A program made the translations under genes and the position numbers. Under the pieces are notes generated by a model, which saw only the letters and a list, made by a program, of their open reading frames with translations, was not told where the DNA came from and made no database searches. A stretch of 64,000 nucleotides of DNA from Candidula unifasciata. Its lineage: Eukaryota > Mollusca > Gastropoda > Stylommatophora > Geomitridae. Shown here in pieces: positions 34,680-62,514 of this stretch. The stretch covers positions 166,501 to 230,500 of the forward strand of contig CAJHNH020008571.1 of assembly GCA_905116865.2 (NCBI GenBank), written 5' to 3'. Position 1 is the first letter of the stretch, and each line of letters starts with the position of its first letter.

Positions 34680-34862
34680 TTATAAATATAACCTAACGGT
34701 TGAACAGAGTTTGTAGGATAATGATAATTGAACAGAGTTTGTAGGAAATGTATTCTAACTGTTGAACAGAGTTTGTAGGACTTGTGCAATGGGGATTCTT
34801 ATCATAATAGTGGCACTTTGTGTCACCAGGTGTTAATCGCTCGTTGTACTGTCCTGTTGATG
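34680..34862 (-). mobile_element. SINE-D copy 2 with internal triplication
   Basis: GTGGCACTTTGTGTCACCAGG and GGTTGAACAGAGTTT match SINE-D on the minus strand. GTTGAACAGAGTTTGTAGGA appears three times (about 34697-34780), a local duplication absent from other copies. Confidence 0.7.
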
Positions 34863-35364
34863 TTGAATAATCACACAATAGAACCAACAACTTTCAGAGT
34901 GCAATCGGCGCTTGGCACTTGTCCATGGAGACCCACAGAAAGAGACTAATATATTAACATAAAAGGGACCAAAAACAGCCAGACGAACAAACGTAGCAGA
35001 AAAGGACGTAGATAAAAAACATGAAAGACGAAAATCAATAAACTGCCAGGAGTAATCAATAGGATTCTAAACCAGAAGTGTGCATGGGGAGCTATTGCTG
35101 CGGTCCTGGAACTCAAAGCGAGCCGCCTGCTCACCCCACTCTAGCAATCAATAAATCAAAACGTGTCCGGTTTGTTTGCTTCTGTTCTATGAGTCTGCAT
35201 AATGTGATCAACATGTGCATTTTATGTATCCAGCATAAATTTAGTAGTAGTTTATTTTATATTTCAGTAGGCTTATAGTTGCCTGTAGTCTCCCCCTCCT
35301 CTTCTCCTCAACCACCACCTCCTCCTTATTCCTCTTCTTCTCATTCTCATGCTCTCCCCCTTCT

Positions 35365-35497
35365 TCTTCTTCTTTTTTAAACCACTGCAAAGCTTCTTCT
35401 TCTATTTCTTCTTCTTCTTCTTCTTCTTCTTCTTCTTCTTCTTCTTCTTCTTCTTCTTCTTCTTCTTCTTCTTCTTCTTCTTCTTCTTCTTCTTCTT

Positions 35498-35528
<31 letters not shown>

Positions 35529-36790
35529 ACCTTCTTCTTCTTCTTCTTCTTCTTAGTCTTCTTCTTCTTCTTCTTCTTCTTCTTCTTCTTCTTCTTCTTC
35601 TTCTTCTTCTTCTTCTTCTTCTTCTTCTTCTTCTTCTTCTTCTTCTTCTTCTTCTTCTTCTTCTTCTTCTTCTTCTTCTTCTTCTTCTTCTTCTTCTTCT
35701 TCTTCTTCTTCTTCTTCTTCTTCTTCTTCTTCTTTCTTCTTCTTCTTCTTCTTCTTCTTCTTCTTCTTCTTCTTCTTCTTCTTCTTCTTCTTCTTCTTCT
35801 TCTTCTTCTTCTTCTTCTTTCTTCTTCTTCTTCTTCTTCTTCTTCTTCTTCTTCTTCTTCTTTTCTTCTTCTTCTTCTTCTTCCTTCTTCTTCTTCTTCT
35901 TCTTCTTCTTCTTCTTCTTCTTCTTCTTCTTCTTCTTCTTCTTCTTCTTCTTCTTCTTCTTCTTCTTCTTCTTCTTCTTCTTCTTCTTCTTCTTCTTCTT
36001 CTTCTTCTTCTTCTTCTTCTTCTTCTTCTTCTTCTTCTTCTTCTTCTTCTTCTTCTTCTTCTTCTTCTTCTTCTTCTTCTTCTTCTTCTTCTTCTTCTTC
36101 TTCTTCTTCTTCTTCTTCTTCTTCTTCTTCTTCTTCTTCTTCTTCTTCTTCTTCTTCTTCTTCTTCTTCTTCTTCTTCTTCTTCTTCTTCTTCTCTTCTT
36201 CTTCTTCTTCTTCTTCTTCTTCTTCTTCTTCTTCTTCTTCTTCTTCTTCTTCTTCTTCTTCTTCTTCTTCTTCTTCTTCTTCTTCTTCTTCTTCTTCTTC
36301 TTCTTCTTCTTCTTCTTCTTCTTCTTCTTCTTCTTCTTCTTCTTCTTCTTCTTCTTCTTCTTCTTCTTCTTCTTCTTCTTCTTCTTCTTCTTCTTCTTCT
36401 TCTTCTTCTTCTTCTTCTTCTTCTTCTTCTTCTTCTTCTTCTTCTTCTTCTTCTTCTTCTTCTTCTTCTTCTTCTTCTTCTTCTTCTTCTTCTTCTTCTT
36501 CTTCTTCTTCTTCTTCTTCTTCTTCTTCTTCTTCTTCTTCTTCTTCTTCTTCTTCTTCTTCTTCTTCTTCTTCTTCTTCTTCTTCTTCTTCTTCTTCTTC
36601 TTCTTCTTCTTCTTCTTCTTCTTCTTCTTCTTCTTCTTCTTCTTCTTCTTCTTCTTCTTCTTCTTCTTCCTCTTCCTCTTCTTCTTCTTCTTCTTCTTCT
36701 TCTTCTTCTTCTTCTTCTTCTTCTTCTTCTTCTTCTGCTTCTTCTTCTTCTTCCTTTTCTTCTCCCCCTCCTCCTTCTTCTTCTTCTTCG
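35365..36790. repeat. TTC trinucleotide array of about 1.4 kb
   Basis: Over 450 TTC units with rare interruptions (TTAACC at 35526, TTAGTC at 35554, single-base slips near 35733, 35819, 35872, 35883 and 36194). These slips move the frame from Phe to Leu to Ser, giving a spurious 511-codon frame. The strand is entirely pyrimidine over long stretches. Confidence 0.98.
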
Positions 36791-36899
36791 TCTCCTCCTC
36801 CTCCTTCTAACTTCCTTTTCTACAGTTTTGGGTGTCGATGGAGTCTCTGCTTCTTGCGCTTTTGGCTGCCTAAACTATAGATAGACACAGTGTGCTGTT

Positions 36900-37445
36900 A
36901 TCGAGTGTCAATAATAATGGTGATGATGTTTGTAGCTTTGTGTGTGTGTGTGACCCCAGTATGTCGCGCATCTTTGTCTTTCCACTGTCTTAAACTGCTG
37001 TGTTTTCTTTATCCTGACCATCTTTCGTAATGGAAGATGCTGATGATGCTTACGATGATGATAATGCGGATTATGTTAGCTAAGGTATATTGCAAAATCA
37101 CAACCTACAAATCCAGTGATCCAAACATCTAACGTTCTCAGTTGATTACAAATAAAAAGTGCAATCTTACAAGACATTCGCGGAAGAATTAAAAAAGTAT
37201 GTCTATTATATATTGATGAGAAATGGAGCAAATTGTTGTGACATTTCCCAATGCCTTGACATTAGCGTTTTTTTCACATGTCTGTAGCTCTTTATTTGAT
37301 TTTTTTTTTTTCCTTTAACAAATTCTGCAGAAGAGCAATTTTAAAAGCAGCACAAGCAAACCTTTGAGTGTGTAACTGGGTAGCCGTATTGTATTAAAAG
37401 CACTTTTGGGGCGGATGTCTCCCACCCCACCACTCCACCCTAATA
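36900..37445. other. Stretch without recognised gene
   Basis: Short GAT-rich runs near 37040-37075 only. Confidence 0.4.
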
Positions 37446-37449
37446 ACCA

Positions 37450-37625
37450 AATTCGTCAAATGTTGAATGTTGAATTAAGAATCGACATCACAACACTCGG
37501 GAAATTCCCATAAGTGCTCAGTCCCCATCTTCAGCAGCAAGCGAAGGGTTCAAATGCCTAAGGTGCCAGGAAACGTCTGATTGTATATCCGCCTCATCCT
37601 CCCCCTTCGTCTTGTAGAAACGCCA
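37450..37625 (-). pseudogene. LINE 3' tail fragment
   Basis: CATAAGTGCTCAGTCCCCAT and CTTCAGCAGCAAGCGAAGGG align with 7090-7200, the 3' end of the RNase H-bearing LINE on the same strand. No open frame of note. Confidence 0.55.
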
Positions 37626-37639
37626 GGATTGATCCTTTG

Positions 37640-37945
37640 GTGCTCCCTGTGTGGGTTCTGTGAGAAGAGGGGATGGGGGTGGGGCTGGGGCTGGGAGAGA
37701 AGACACAATATTCGACAACAAGCATGTCGTAAACATTGGCTAATTAAAGGTGTTTCCTTTGAAGTCGGAGTGCATCTGCTTGAGGGGCAAGGAGCACAAG
37801 TCTGCTTACAAATAAGCGAGATAAGTAAAACGGATATGCACTCAAAACTCAAGTTCTGGAACAAGACTAAAAGTCCAGAAGTGGACGAACAGCCAAAACT
37901 TTTGACGGGAGTTTACAGCCCGTGAACACAAAGAAGACTAAGAAT
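37640..37945 (+). mobile_element. Repeat-E copy
   Basis: Shares TTTGAAGTCGGAGTGCATCT, AAACGGATATGCACTC and GAAGTGGACGAACAGCC, ending GTTTACAGCCCGTGAACAC then AAAGAAGACTAAGAA. Confidence 0.75.
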
Positions 37946-37949
37946 ACTG

Positions 37950-39115
37950 CTGTGCCAGCTAAAGTTATTTTTGTTGTCTAATGTGCCAGCTTTAGTTTAC
38001 AATTTTTAATTTGTTTTCTTCTCTTGTCTCCACCTCTTTCCTCTGCATCCATGAATGTCAGTCAGTGCATTACGATTTGTTGATTATTATAATACTGTCC
38101 GCTTTTATAATTACGTGCCACAGTCACTTGTGTTCTGCTTTTGCCGATCCCATTTATTGTTAGTTATTCTAGATGATTTGTCCAATTTTGGAAAGGTAAT
38201 GTGTTGGTTTAGATGAGGTATGGAATTAGGTCATGTGTGTGAGTTTCCTTTCATTACCTTCCACATCATCCAGCAGTATACTGTCTAGCCATTGACAACT
38301 TCTTTTCCCCCTCTTTATTCCTTATTATAAAGAAAGACGTTTGGCGCATTGTGTTGTGGTGTACAGTTAGGCTGTGATACCATCGCCTTTCTACCCAAAA
38401 TACTTAAATGGTCCCTAATTTCGACATGGTTTTATTAAAGGATGTTTGGTCTATTTCACCCCCGCCCTTTTCCACGCACACACACACGCGCGCGCGCGCA
38501 CACACACAAACCGAGGAAACCACACCGGGACCTTTGGGAACACTTCGATTTGCAAGATCCCTGTTCAATTAGTTGCATAACTGACAATTTGTATCGTTGA
38601 ATACGCGAGCAGCTTTCTATAGTCCTGTGTTATGTGACGTTGGGAATCGTGGTTGTTCACAGCCTTCTGTCTCGTGTGCTAGGATTCTGATACATATGTT
38701 CTTCAATGCAGTAATGTCTGACAGTCCAACATTTTCTCATTTGGTTCCTCTCTGACACACCCCCCCCCCCATTCCCCCCCCACCCCCCGCCTTCTCCCGT
38801 CTCTCCTGCCCCCAAACTTTTCCAGGCAACGACGCACTCCAGTTTTTCTCTGCTCACGAATAATGCAAAGTGCTTTCTGATACCGTTTCTCTCTCTTCAT
38901 TTGTTCCTTTCTCTTTGTTCCTTTCTCTTTGTAAGTTGAATTCTTTCATGACGTCTGTGTTACGTTTTTTCTTCTCAGTAACTATTAGATCTGCTCCTCC
39001 CCCCCCCCCACCCCCTCTAGATCTAGATCAGTCACCGTAATTTTAGAAACCTTAAAACAGTGATAGCAAAGACCTTGAAATAATTAATTTAAAAAAAAAA
39101 TAATAATAACTGGCT
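37950..39115. other. Stretch without recognised gene
   Basis: CA/CG alternating run at 38478-38508, poly-C at 38760-38790 and 39000. The minus-strand frames across the C-runs have biased Gly/Arg composition and look spurious. Confidence 0.45.
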
Positions 39116-39119
39116 GCAA

Positions 39120-40020
39120 GAAGCAACCAGAAAAAGTGACAGCCAAGTTGGAACTTTTCAAAACATTAAACAAGGTGTTAGACAAAGATGTATAGTGTCA
39201 CCCGATATTTTCAGTTTTTGCAGTGAAATAATAATGAAAGCCATACATGGCTTGCAAGGCATATCTGCTAGTGGGCAAATTTTGAACAATCTTTGACTGA
39301 TGATATAGTTTTGATCACTTAAAGTGAAACACAACTGCAAGAACTAATGGGCAAAATTGTAACAAAAAGTCAAATCAGTGGTCTTAGTTTGAAAAGCATA
39401 AAAACAGAAGAAGAAATGGTAATTGCAACGACAAAAATGGACCCTTTAAAATGCCACATAAAAGTAAATGGGACAATCCTCATGCAAGTTGATAAGTTTA
39501 AATACTAATACTCTGATAACAGCAGGTCGAAGATTTATTAAAGAAGTTACATGAGGAGTAGCTTGAGCAAAGGCATCATGTTAGAAAACAAAGAGTATTA
39601 TATGCAGTCTTTCTTTGTCAGTTGAGGTGAGAAAAAGAATCCGCAAGAGCTGTCTGTATCAATCCAATCCTGATATAGTGGAGTGAATCATAGACAGTTT
39701 GCCAGTTAGTGAAAAGTTATGTGGAAGCGGCGAATGTGTGGTTTATAGACCCATTATGAAACACCATGAGCAGATCGAAAGAGCAATGGAAATGTCTTGA
39801 AAGAAATTAACTCACTTCAGTACTGTTTGCCCATATAGGAAGTAGACAGTTTATACATGCTTGGTTGTGCCAAGAGATTGAGATGATCGGTGTACATGGT
39901 GACGGTGAGAAAGTTGGAGACAAAAAGGGGACGGGAAAAGGGGGGGGAGGGGGGGGGGCAGAGGAAGACCGAAAGAGTAGATGCTAAACAGAATTGACTG
40001 AAAGGTTTTCGACAGGCATG
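39120..40020 (+). pseudogene. LINE reverse-transcriptase palm to C-terminus (heavily mutated)
   Basis: The + strand reads QNIKQGVRQRCIVSPDIFSF, SEIIMKAIHGLQGIS, then across stops and shifts the region corresponding to YADD (mutated), KCHIKVNGTILxQVDKFKY and a C-terminal GRPKE. The order and spacing fit a CR1/RTE-like gastropod LINE. The catalytic YADD is destroyed. Confidence 0.7.
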
Positions 40021-40254
40021 ACCATCAACGCCACACTGCGGCGGGGAGACGAAGATCAACAACCTCTCAACTTTTGACTTCTTGAACGAGTTAATGTGTA
40101 ATGACAAAATACTGATAATATAAAATAAGTGTGAACACCTGAGTACACACTCCACACTAGTTGTAGACACTGCAAGAAGCTTATGTTCTCTGCATTAACA
40201 CATACTGGGACAGTAACCACTCACCCTAATTCACATTTTTCTTCTTCAGCGTCT

Positions 40255-40297
40255 TCTGCTCCCCACCTCATGCTCCCTCTCCTCCTCCTCCTCCTCT

Positions 40298-40329
<32 letters not shown>

Positions 40330-40445
40330 TTCTTCTTCTTCTTCTTCTTCTTCTTCTTCTTCTTCTTCTTGTTCTTGTTCTTCTTCTTCTTCTTCTTCTT
40401 CTTCTCATCCTTCTTCTTCTTCTTCTTCTTTTTCTTCTTCTTCCC
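40255..40445. repeat. TTC-rich array
   Basis: Pyrimidine tract beginning CTCCTC and becoming TTC, with TTG and ATCC interruptions. Confidence 0.95.
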
Positions 40446-40619
40446 TTTTAGGCCCCATTCATTTTCTTCTCCTCTGCCACTGCAGCATAGAACCTCAACA
40501 AACTCACCCTAAGCCCGTTCTAAACGAGTTCATAATTGGTTGGATTTTCGACGTGATTGCTTCCATGCAACACCGCTGTGATATTTCCATAAAACAGAAC
40601 ATGTCCAGCAATAAGAGAC

Positions 40620-40925
40620 AGCTTCTTATTCTTCTATCCTTCTGTCAGAAAACAAATCAGGAGGCCATTAGCCTTCCTGAAACCTAAGTTGCAGTGTAAA
40701 TCTTCCCGTGTCCGACATCTTTGGATTTAGGTTCGAACAGGCCAAACTGCTTCTCTGTTAGCAGCATACAGTTGACAGTGTTAAAGAACATGCTCGGCAT
40801 TTTGAGGTGTCACATTGCTGGGACACATTTCCGCCTTAACTATCACTAAAAACTTGAACATACGTTGGCAAAGTCTGTTGTGCCCTGCCCTTAGTCTGGA
40901 TGTGATATAACACCATCTCTGGAAT
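40620..40925 (-). pseudogene. LINE C-terminal fragment with Cys-His motif
   Basis: The minus strand reads RLRAGHNRLCQRMFKFL, then CPSNVTPQNAEHVL, a stop, HCQLYAANREAVWPV, homologous to the + strand fragment at 15150-15490. The shared 3' end is CTGACAGAAGGAT. Confidence 0.65.
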
Positions 40926-40944
40926 TATGGGGGGGGGGGGGGGA

Positions 40945-41125
40945 AACCAGACTTTTCAAAAATGTCCTTGGCTCCCACGTCAAACCAGCTGCAGTCCTGG
41001 GAAGTAAAGGCGGTTCGCGGGATACTGACCACATCACCCACCAATTACCGATGGGTCTATAAAATATAGGTCCAGCCCTATATGCCGAACACGCCTAAAG
41101 GCGTGTAAAGGGGTCGTTTTCTTTG
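40945..41125 (+). mobile_element. SINE-F copy (3' part)
   Basis: TGGGAAGTAAAGGCGG, CACATCACCCACC, TCTATAAAATATAGGTC and GGCGTGTAAAGGGGTC align with 62860-63065. The head is missing. Confidence 0.65.
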
Positions 41126-41301
41126 CCGGAAAGATGATGAAGCAATTCACTGGGAGAAAATTCAGTGTGAGTATCCAGCGATCTTTCTCGGGTACTATTT
41201 TTTATGAATTTCCAGAAACCATGAGTTGTTAACCCTTTGGCTCAGTACTATGGATATCACAAACCTTTGGCTTGATTCCATGATAGGTACCGTAAATCTG
41301 G

Positions 41302-41412
41302 GAGAAATGTGGCTTCTCTGCCTACCCACGGGCGTGAACCCGGACCACAAGGAGTTCGTCACCCGGTCACTACGAAAGTCAGGTTTAACCAACTACGCTA
41401 GCGAGCCTGGCA
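41302..41412 (-). mobile_element. SINE-C copy 2 (tRNA-like)
   Basis: Nearly the same as 16892-17007: GAGAAATGTGGCTTCTCTGC, GGCGTGAACCCGGACCACAA and ACTACGCTAGCGAGCC. tRNA-like on the minus strand. Confidence 0.7.
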
Positions 41413-41414
41413 GT

Positions 41415-42155
41415 CTGTTGTTGGTATAGTTAAGAGACAGCGGTGTTGTGCATTTTTCATTTGTTCTCTTAATTGCAAATGGCAGCTAGGGTGAGGTGAT
41501 TTTATATTTTGCCGTCTCTCGCAAACTGAAATAGTTCGACCATAGTAAACACGGCATAGCTTTTGAAAAGGAGAAACAGAAATCATAGCTTCTAGAACAG
41601 ACGGACATTAAGCAACATGGTGTATAAATATGCATGAGACGTTGGGAAATTGTAAATCTTATTAACAGTTAGTAATGACAGCGATATTGTGCAAGGAAGC
41701 TGTTTCATAATCGTGTTCTTTGATTTTTGGAAAACAATTTTTTGTACCCGAGGGGTATGGTTTTGTTATGGGTCTCATAAAGTAAACCGGCGTGTTGTTT
41801 GTTTGGGTTGTGTAAATAAACGGCGTGGACTGTGTAGTTATATTGGCAGTTGGTTTAGTCAGTGCGGGCGACCTCGAACTGGTTTTAGGACTTCGCTGAA
41901 AACAATTTTTTAAAGTAGTACTTGCATTTGTAATAATAGCAGGAACAGCAGCAGTTATATTATTTCAGCAGTGGTACGTGTAGCAGTTATGTTGGTAATG
42001 GTGAGAGGATCGACTTCATTGCACCGGAGATTTTATCCGATATGGCTCAGTCTCTCCGCTAAACAGCTAGCTGTCTGCCGAGAACGTCGCACAGAGCACT
42101 AACTGCTTACCTCTAGCGTCGATCCCCAGGAATCTCCGTACTAATTGTACTGGTG
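41415..42155. other. Stretch without recognised gene
   Basis: No motif recognised. A non-coding first exon of synaptotagmin-1 could lie anywhere upstream of 45787 and would not be visible by eye. Confidence 0.4.
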
Positions 42156-42159
42156 AACT

Positions 42160-42240
42160 AAACTGCGCCAACGAGAAACGAACCTTCAGAGCGCAAGGCA
42201 AACGGCTTGATCACTGCGCCATATGTGCTAGGCACTGCCA
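42160..42240 (-). mobile_element. tRNA-like SINE head
   Basis: On the minus strand TGGCGCAGTGATCAAGCC resembles an A box and GAAGGTTCGTTTCTC a B box. Confidence 0.45.
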
Positions 42241-42244
42241 CTGT

Positions 42245-43795
42245 TTTGAGCCGAGGCATACATTTTTGCTTCTGCCAGACTGTGGCCGTTGCTTTTTTGC
42301 TCCATTTGTAGACTGGAAGTATATAGTTTCGTTGCCCAGCTTCTGAGTTGAGTGCATGGCATGACGCTGTGAGCTGCCGATTTCATTTGGAATGTTTTTC
42401 GACTGACCAACATGGTGGTGTGATTTGAAGATTCAGAAAATGGCGCGATGCTGGTTGTCGCAATAATGGTAGGGCCATTATTTGATTAAAATTGGTCGTG
42501 TGTGCAACTGCAGATCTTTTAATGACTTCTGCTACCATCAATGATGAACTGCATTTCTAAAGTCGGGCTGTTTGTGTTAGCACTTCGGATGGCTACCATA
42601 TGCTTTTAATGCGAGTGTATGCTAGATTTGCTGAGACAGCAGTTTGTCAGTCTTTCCACAAGGGACTGTGATAAACATTCTGTGTGTTTTTCATTGGCAC
42701 AGGAGCGGAGCAAAGATAGGGTGACCCGTTTGCTATGAAGCTGAAATTAAAATTACCAGATTACCAGATTTGTGCGCAATATAAAATGACTTGGCACTGC
42801 TTGTCACCAAGATCCCTGAAAGGAACTCCTGTAGTGTTGATGCAATCAAAGAGGACAGACCCAAATACTATCCTGACCGGCCGGTGACAAAGTCGTCTAC
42901 CAGTGAGCCAATGGGCGGTCACCGATAAGACACCCACCCTGTGACATATATAGTGCCTCATCGAACACACCTTTAACCTTTGTATAGTTGTTCATGATTG
43001 GTTAGAATTTATAGTTGATTTTCTACAGGATGAGCTAGACTGGTGTTGTCTGATCTGGGTTCTCTTGTGCCATGTGATTCTGATTTGAAAAGGGGGGGGG
43101 GGGGGAAGGAGCAGTATGGGGGTGGGGGGGATTCTTTTGTGTACCAGTCTTATGTCAGTCTTCCTAAATTGCCTCTTATGACATGCATGGTAGGTTGCAG
43201 TGGTTTATTCTTTGCTCATATGGGGCTTGGGAACAGGTTGACAAAAGGCTTTGTAGAAATTTCGAGCAAAAAGAAGTAAGTTCCATCTGAGGTGGCCAAA
43301 TTCCCTCAGTATCTTTATCTTCAGGATGTCCCATAAGTTTCCATATTTAGGAAAAATGCCCGTTGTTTTGAAAACACACCTCAATGCTTATCCTCCACTA
43401 CTGAAAAACACATATAAGCACTAATGGAGTTCTGCTTGTAATGACATTGGTGATAGTTGTTTTTCCCTATGTGTGGAAACTAATGGCACATCCTGTGCAG
43501 TCCTTTAGTGCCATGTTTCATGGGATCACCTTGTTCAGTTTCATCAAGTCTTTCCATTTCTGAGGATAAGTTACATATGACTTGTTTTCATGCCTGAGGC
43601 CCATCCAGCTTGTGAAACTTTGTTACATTCAGTGTTGGTTTATATGTTGAGGGGGACACTGAGAATCTAAGGACATGTCTAAAGCGTGGTGTGGATCACC
43701 CAGTACATAACTCAGACTCGGGATCCAGGTTTCTCTTGATCTGCCTTATCTTCCCTCCTTTGATTACCTATAGTACAGTTTTCTAAAGCCTTCTG
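42245..43795. other. Stretch without recognised gene
   Basis: Poly-G runs at 43091-43104 and 43120. Open frames are short and unlike known families. Confidence 0.4.
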
Positions 43796-43799
43796 TCAT

Positions 43800-44155
43800 T
43801 CTTTCTAGGAGTTAGTTAGTCAACAGATTATCCTCTTGCACATCGAACCACTTAGTCCATAAGTGCTCGGATCCCCTCCTCAGTAAATCCTGCAGTGTGT
43901 AACGGCTAACGAAACGAGTTCTGTGTTGGTTTATTCTTCTTCTTTGGCTACCCGAGTAGTGTTCTTGTTTGGCGACACACCGTTTAACATGTTTTTCTTG
44001 CAGTCTGACCATGGTTGCATATTCACATTTCTCAGATGGTTCACGCAAACGTCTTAACTCTATTTTTTTTAACATAATGTTGGCATAACAGACAGCCCTG
44101 TCTGATTCTGACTGTTGCTTTAAAATGTATTTATCCTGTAGTATGTATGTTAGTT
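43800..44155 (-). pseudogene. Possible LINE 3' tail
   Basis: A 115-codon minus-strand frame includes RRRINQHRTRFVSRYTLQDL and LRRGSEHLW. The TCGGATCCCCTCCTCAGTAA region is weakly alignable to the CAGTCCCCATCTTCAGCAGC segment at 37515. The upstream half is unrecognised, so the assignment is weak. Confidence 0.3.
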
Positions 44156-44167
44156 GCATATCCTTTA

Positions 44168-44352
44168 TCCTTTACAGGATATTGCAGAACTGACCCCAGT
44201 ATTTTTTAAAAACTGTTTGTGATTTTAGTAAGTAATTTTACGTTCATTAGTTTGCTATTGCTCTCTGAACAGTCTGCTCTTGATACCACTGTTGAAACCA
44301 ATGCAAGACAGTCTACAGCTAAATGACCTCCAGATGGGATCGAACCTGGTAC
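44168..44352 (-). mobile_element. SINE-A copy 4
   Basis: The minus strand carries B box GGTTCGATCCC (44336-44346), TTTCAACAGTGGTATCAAGA and CAAACTAATGAACGTAAA. It lies directly 3' of the LINE fragment at 44382-44975. Confidence 0.75.
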
Positions 44353-44381
44353 CTTGAAGTTACAAAGTGTGTTCATCATCA

Positions 44382-44975
44382 TCAGTTCTCGTTATGCTTA
44401 GTGGCACATAAGGCTTCAGAGAGGACTTTCCATGCTTTCCTGTCCTGTGCAATCTTCAGTGCAGTTTTCCATGTCAAAGATGCCGCACTCAGGTCACTTT
44501 CCATCGTTCGTCTCCTTGTTGTTTTTGGGCGCCCCTGTTTTCTCTTTCCCTCTGGTGTCCATGTGAGAGTTGTTTTGGCAGGTATATCAGAAGTCATTCT
44601 CATAACGTGGCCAAGCCATTTCCATCTTCTCTTGGTAATCATACTGTCTAAAGTTTCTTGGTTTGTGGCTTGAAGTAGTTTAGTGTTTGAGATTGTATCT
44701 GGCCAGAAAATTTTGATAATTCTACGTAGACATGTGTGGTGGAAGGTGGACAGCTTGTGTGCATCCTTTCTGGTCATTCTCCAGCATTCCGCTCCATAAA
44801 GAAGAACTGGCAAAATGATGCTCTTGTGGAGTCGGAGTTTCGTTCCTCTGCAGTAATTGTTGGATTTCCAGATTTGCCTCATCCCTCCAAAAGCAGCTCT
44901 AGCTTTGTTCAGACATGACTGTATGTCTTCCTCTGTCCCTCCCAGTAGGGACACCACAACAAAGTGTGTTCGCAA
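44382..44975 (-). pseudogene. LINE C-terminal region, 197 codons open
   Basis: The longest uninterrupted LINE frame here. It reads SCLNKARAAFGGMRQIWKSN, ILPVLLYGAECWRMTRKD, HHTCLRRIIKIFWPDTISN, MITKRRWKWLGHVMRM and GKRKQGRPKTTRRRTMESDL, ending KHNEN. These are the RT thumb and C-terminal blocks of RTE/CR1-like LINEs. The stop is followed by TGATGATGATGA, a simple tail. RT palm and endonuclease are missing, so it is a 5'-truncated insertion, apparently younger than the others. Confidence 0.85.
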
Positions 44976-45164
44976 TGCCTAAAATACAGATGCTGTCGAC
45001 GTTTTGTAATATATGCTGTCCTAAAGTATTGATCAGTGGTTCACAGTTAGCTAAATACTGCAGGCTTCTCTAATTTTACAAGGTTCATCATGGAGTCTAT
45101 ACTGCGTAATAGTGAAACTGAAGAATGAATTATGATATTTAAGTATTAGAATCATAAAATAGAT

Positions 45165-45365
45165 GGCCTTTTCATCTTTTCTTCTTTGCAATCACCGGCT
45201 TTAAACTACAGCAGAAAGTCCTGGTGGTTCGTTCATGACTGGACTCTAGTCTTGTTCCATTACTGGGGATTGGCATGCACATCCATTTTACAGATCTGGA
45301 TTATTTGTACGCAAACTATTGGTTCCTTGCCTCTCATGCAGATGCACTCCAAATTTAAAGGATGA
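45165..45365 (-). mobile_element. Repeat-E copy
   Basis: In reverse it shows CTTTAAATTTGGAGTGCATC, GAGGCAAGGAACCAATAGT and GCCGGTGATTGCAAAGAAG with a GAA-rich tail, matching the other copies. It lies about 0.4 kb upstream of the first synaptotagmin exon seen. Confidence 0.7.
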
Positions 45366-45809
45366 TTGCCTTATAAAGTTAAGGTATTTTTGTAAATCAT
45401 TACTACTGATACCTCAAATTTGTTTTGCACCATGGGAGAAAAAAATAAGGTGGGGGGGTCCATTAGCCACCTAATGGTAAACATTTGTAGAGAATAGATG
45501 ACATGATGTTTAGAAAACAACAGGAATAGACAGCTACACTACAAGCATAACTCTGGACTTAAATTAACTTAGTAAATAACAAAGTGCCTTGTCAATCAGC
45601 ATATGACTGGCTCTTTTAACCTCGGGAAGCTGATGTATATCTTTACGAAGCACCTATGGAAATGTCTTGAGTGCTATTAGGATACCCCATCTCAAAACTG
45701 AAAGGATTAAACTGATAAGTATACCAGCTGGAAAATAAAATTGATTGTAAAGATCTTAATGTGTCTCCATTTTTATTTCTTCCTTAGAGTGCAGTCAGCT
45801 GACACCATC

Positions 45810-61648
<15,839 letters not shown>

Positions 61649-62514
61649 GTATATTGTCAGTTCTGTTTGCTATTAAAATTTTTTTGTTACGTTGTGGCTT
61701 TGCTTTAAATGGGTTATTCTTTTTGGTTGCATTGCTTCAAATGTTTGCTAGAATTATATGTATTTAAATGTTTTTATGTGTTTACAATCTATAAAGAAAT
61801 GTGTAAATATTATCTATATTGAATAAAATAGATTGCATTCATTTTATATCAGATACATATGCATTCCGTGTGTAAAATATGTTGTACTGTATGCTAAAAT
61901 TTCTATGCAAATTGCTTTAGTAAGTTCAGACCAATATTGTAAAAAAAATCGACTGGTTTTAAATGTAGGTAAAATAATTTGTTATACAAGTTGCATATTT
62001 TGGGACAGAAAGAATGGATATCTTATCACTAAAGAATTAACATCTTATTAAAAAGACTTTAGTTTCATAGCCTCTATTTTTATGTTTAGAAAAACATCAA
62101 TTAATTTGGTTTTTTAAATTAACATATAAATAATTAAGACAGCATAAATACAATAATGTCATTTTTAATAATTAATCCTACATTGCATAAAGATAACAAA
62201 GTTACATTGAGTGCAGCAATTTTTTCTTTATGAAATTGCCAATGTCTGGCAACAACATATTGTGTGTCATTTGTAGTGTTTGCTGTCTACTGAATGTTAC
62301 ATGTCTATGTATTTAGAAAATATTGTATGTTTCTTTATGTGATAACACTACCGAATCAGTTTACCTTTCATTTTAGGTTGAGGGAAAAGAACATTATATA
62401 CTACTTACGATTATTGTAGACAATCATAAATATCTTTTATGGGTTGTAAGCACAGTTTCACAATCCCAGCATATTAGTGTTCAAAGTCTGTTGGATTTAA
62501 ATTGGTAACAGACC
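61649..62514. other. Intronic stretch, AT-rich, nothing recognised
   Basis: No further C2B coding sequence was found here or up to 64000, so the remaining exon(s) lie outside the window. Confidence 0.6.

Noticed and set aside
35349..36884. 511-codon frame of Phe, Leu and Ser runs
   Set aside because: Product of the TTC array with single-base slips shifting the frame.
38657..38900. Gly/Arg-rich minus-strand frames
   Set aside because: They depend on poly-C runs at 38760-38790 and have no homology I recognise.
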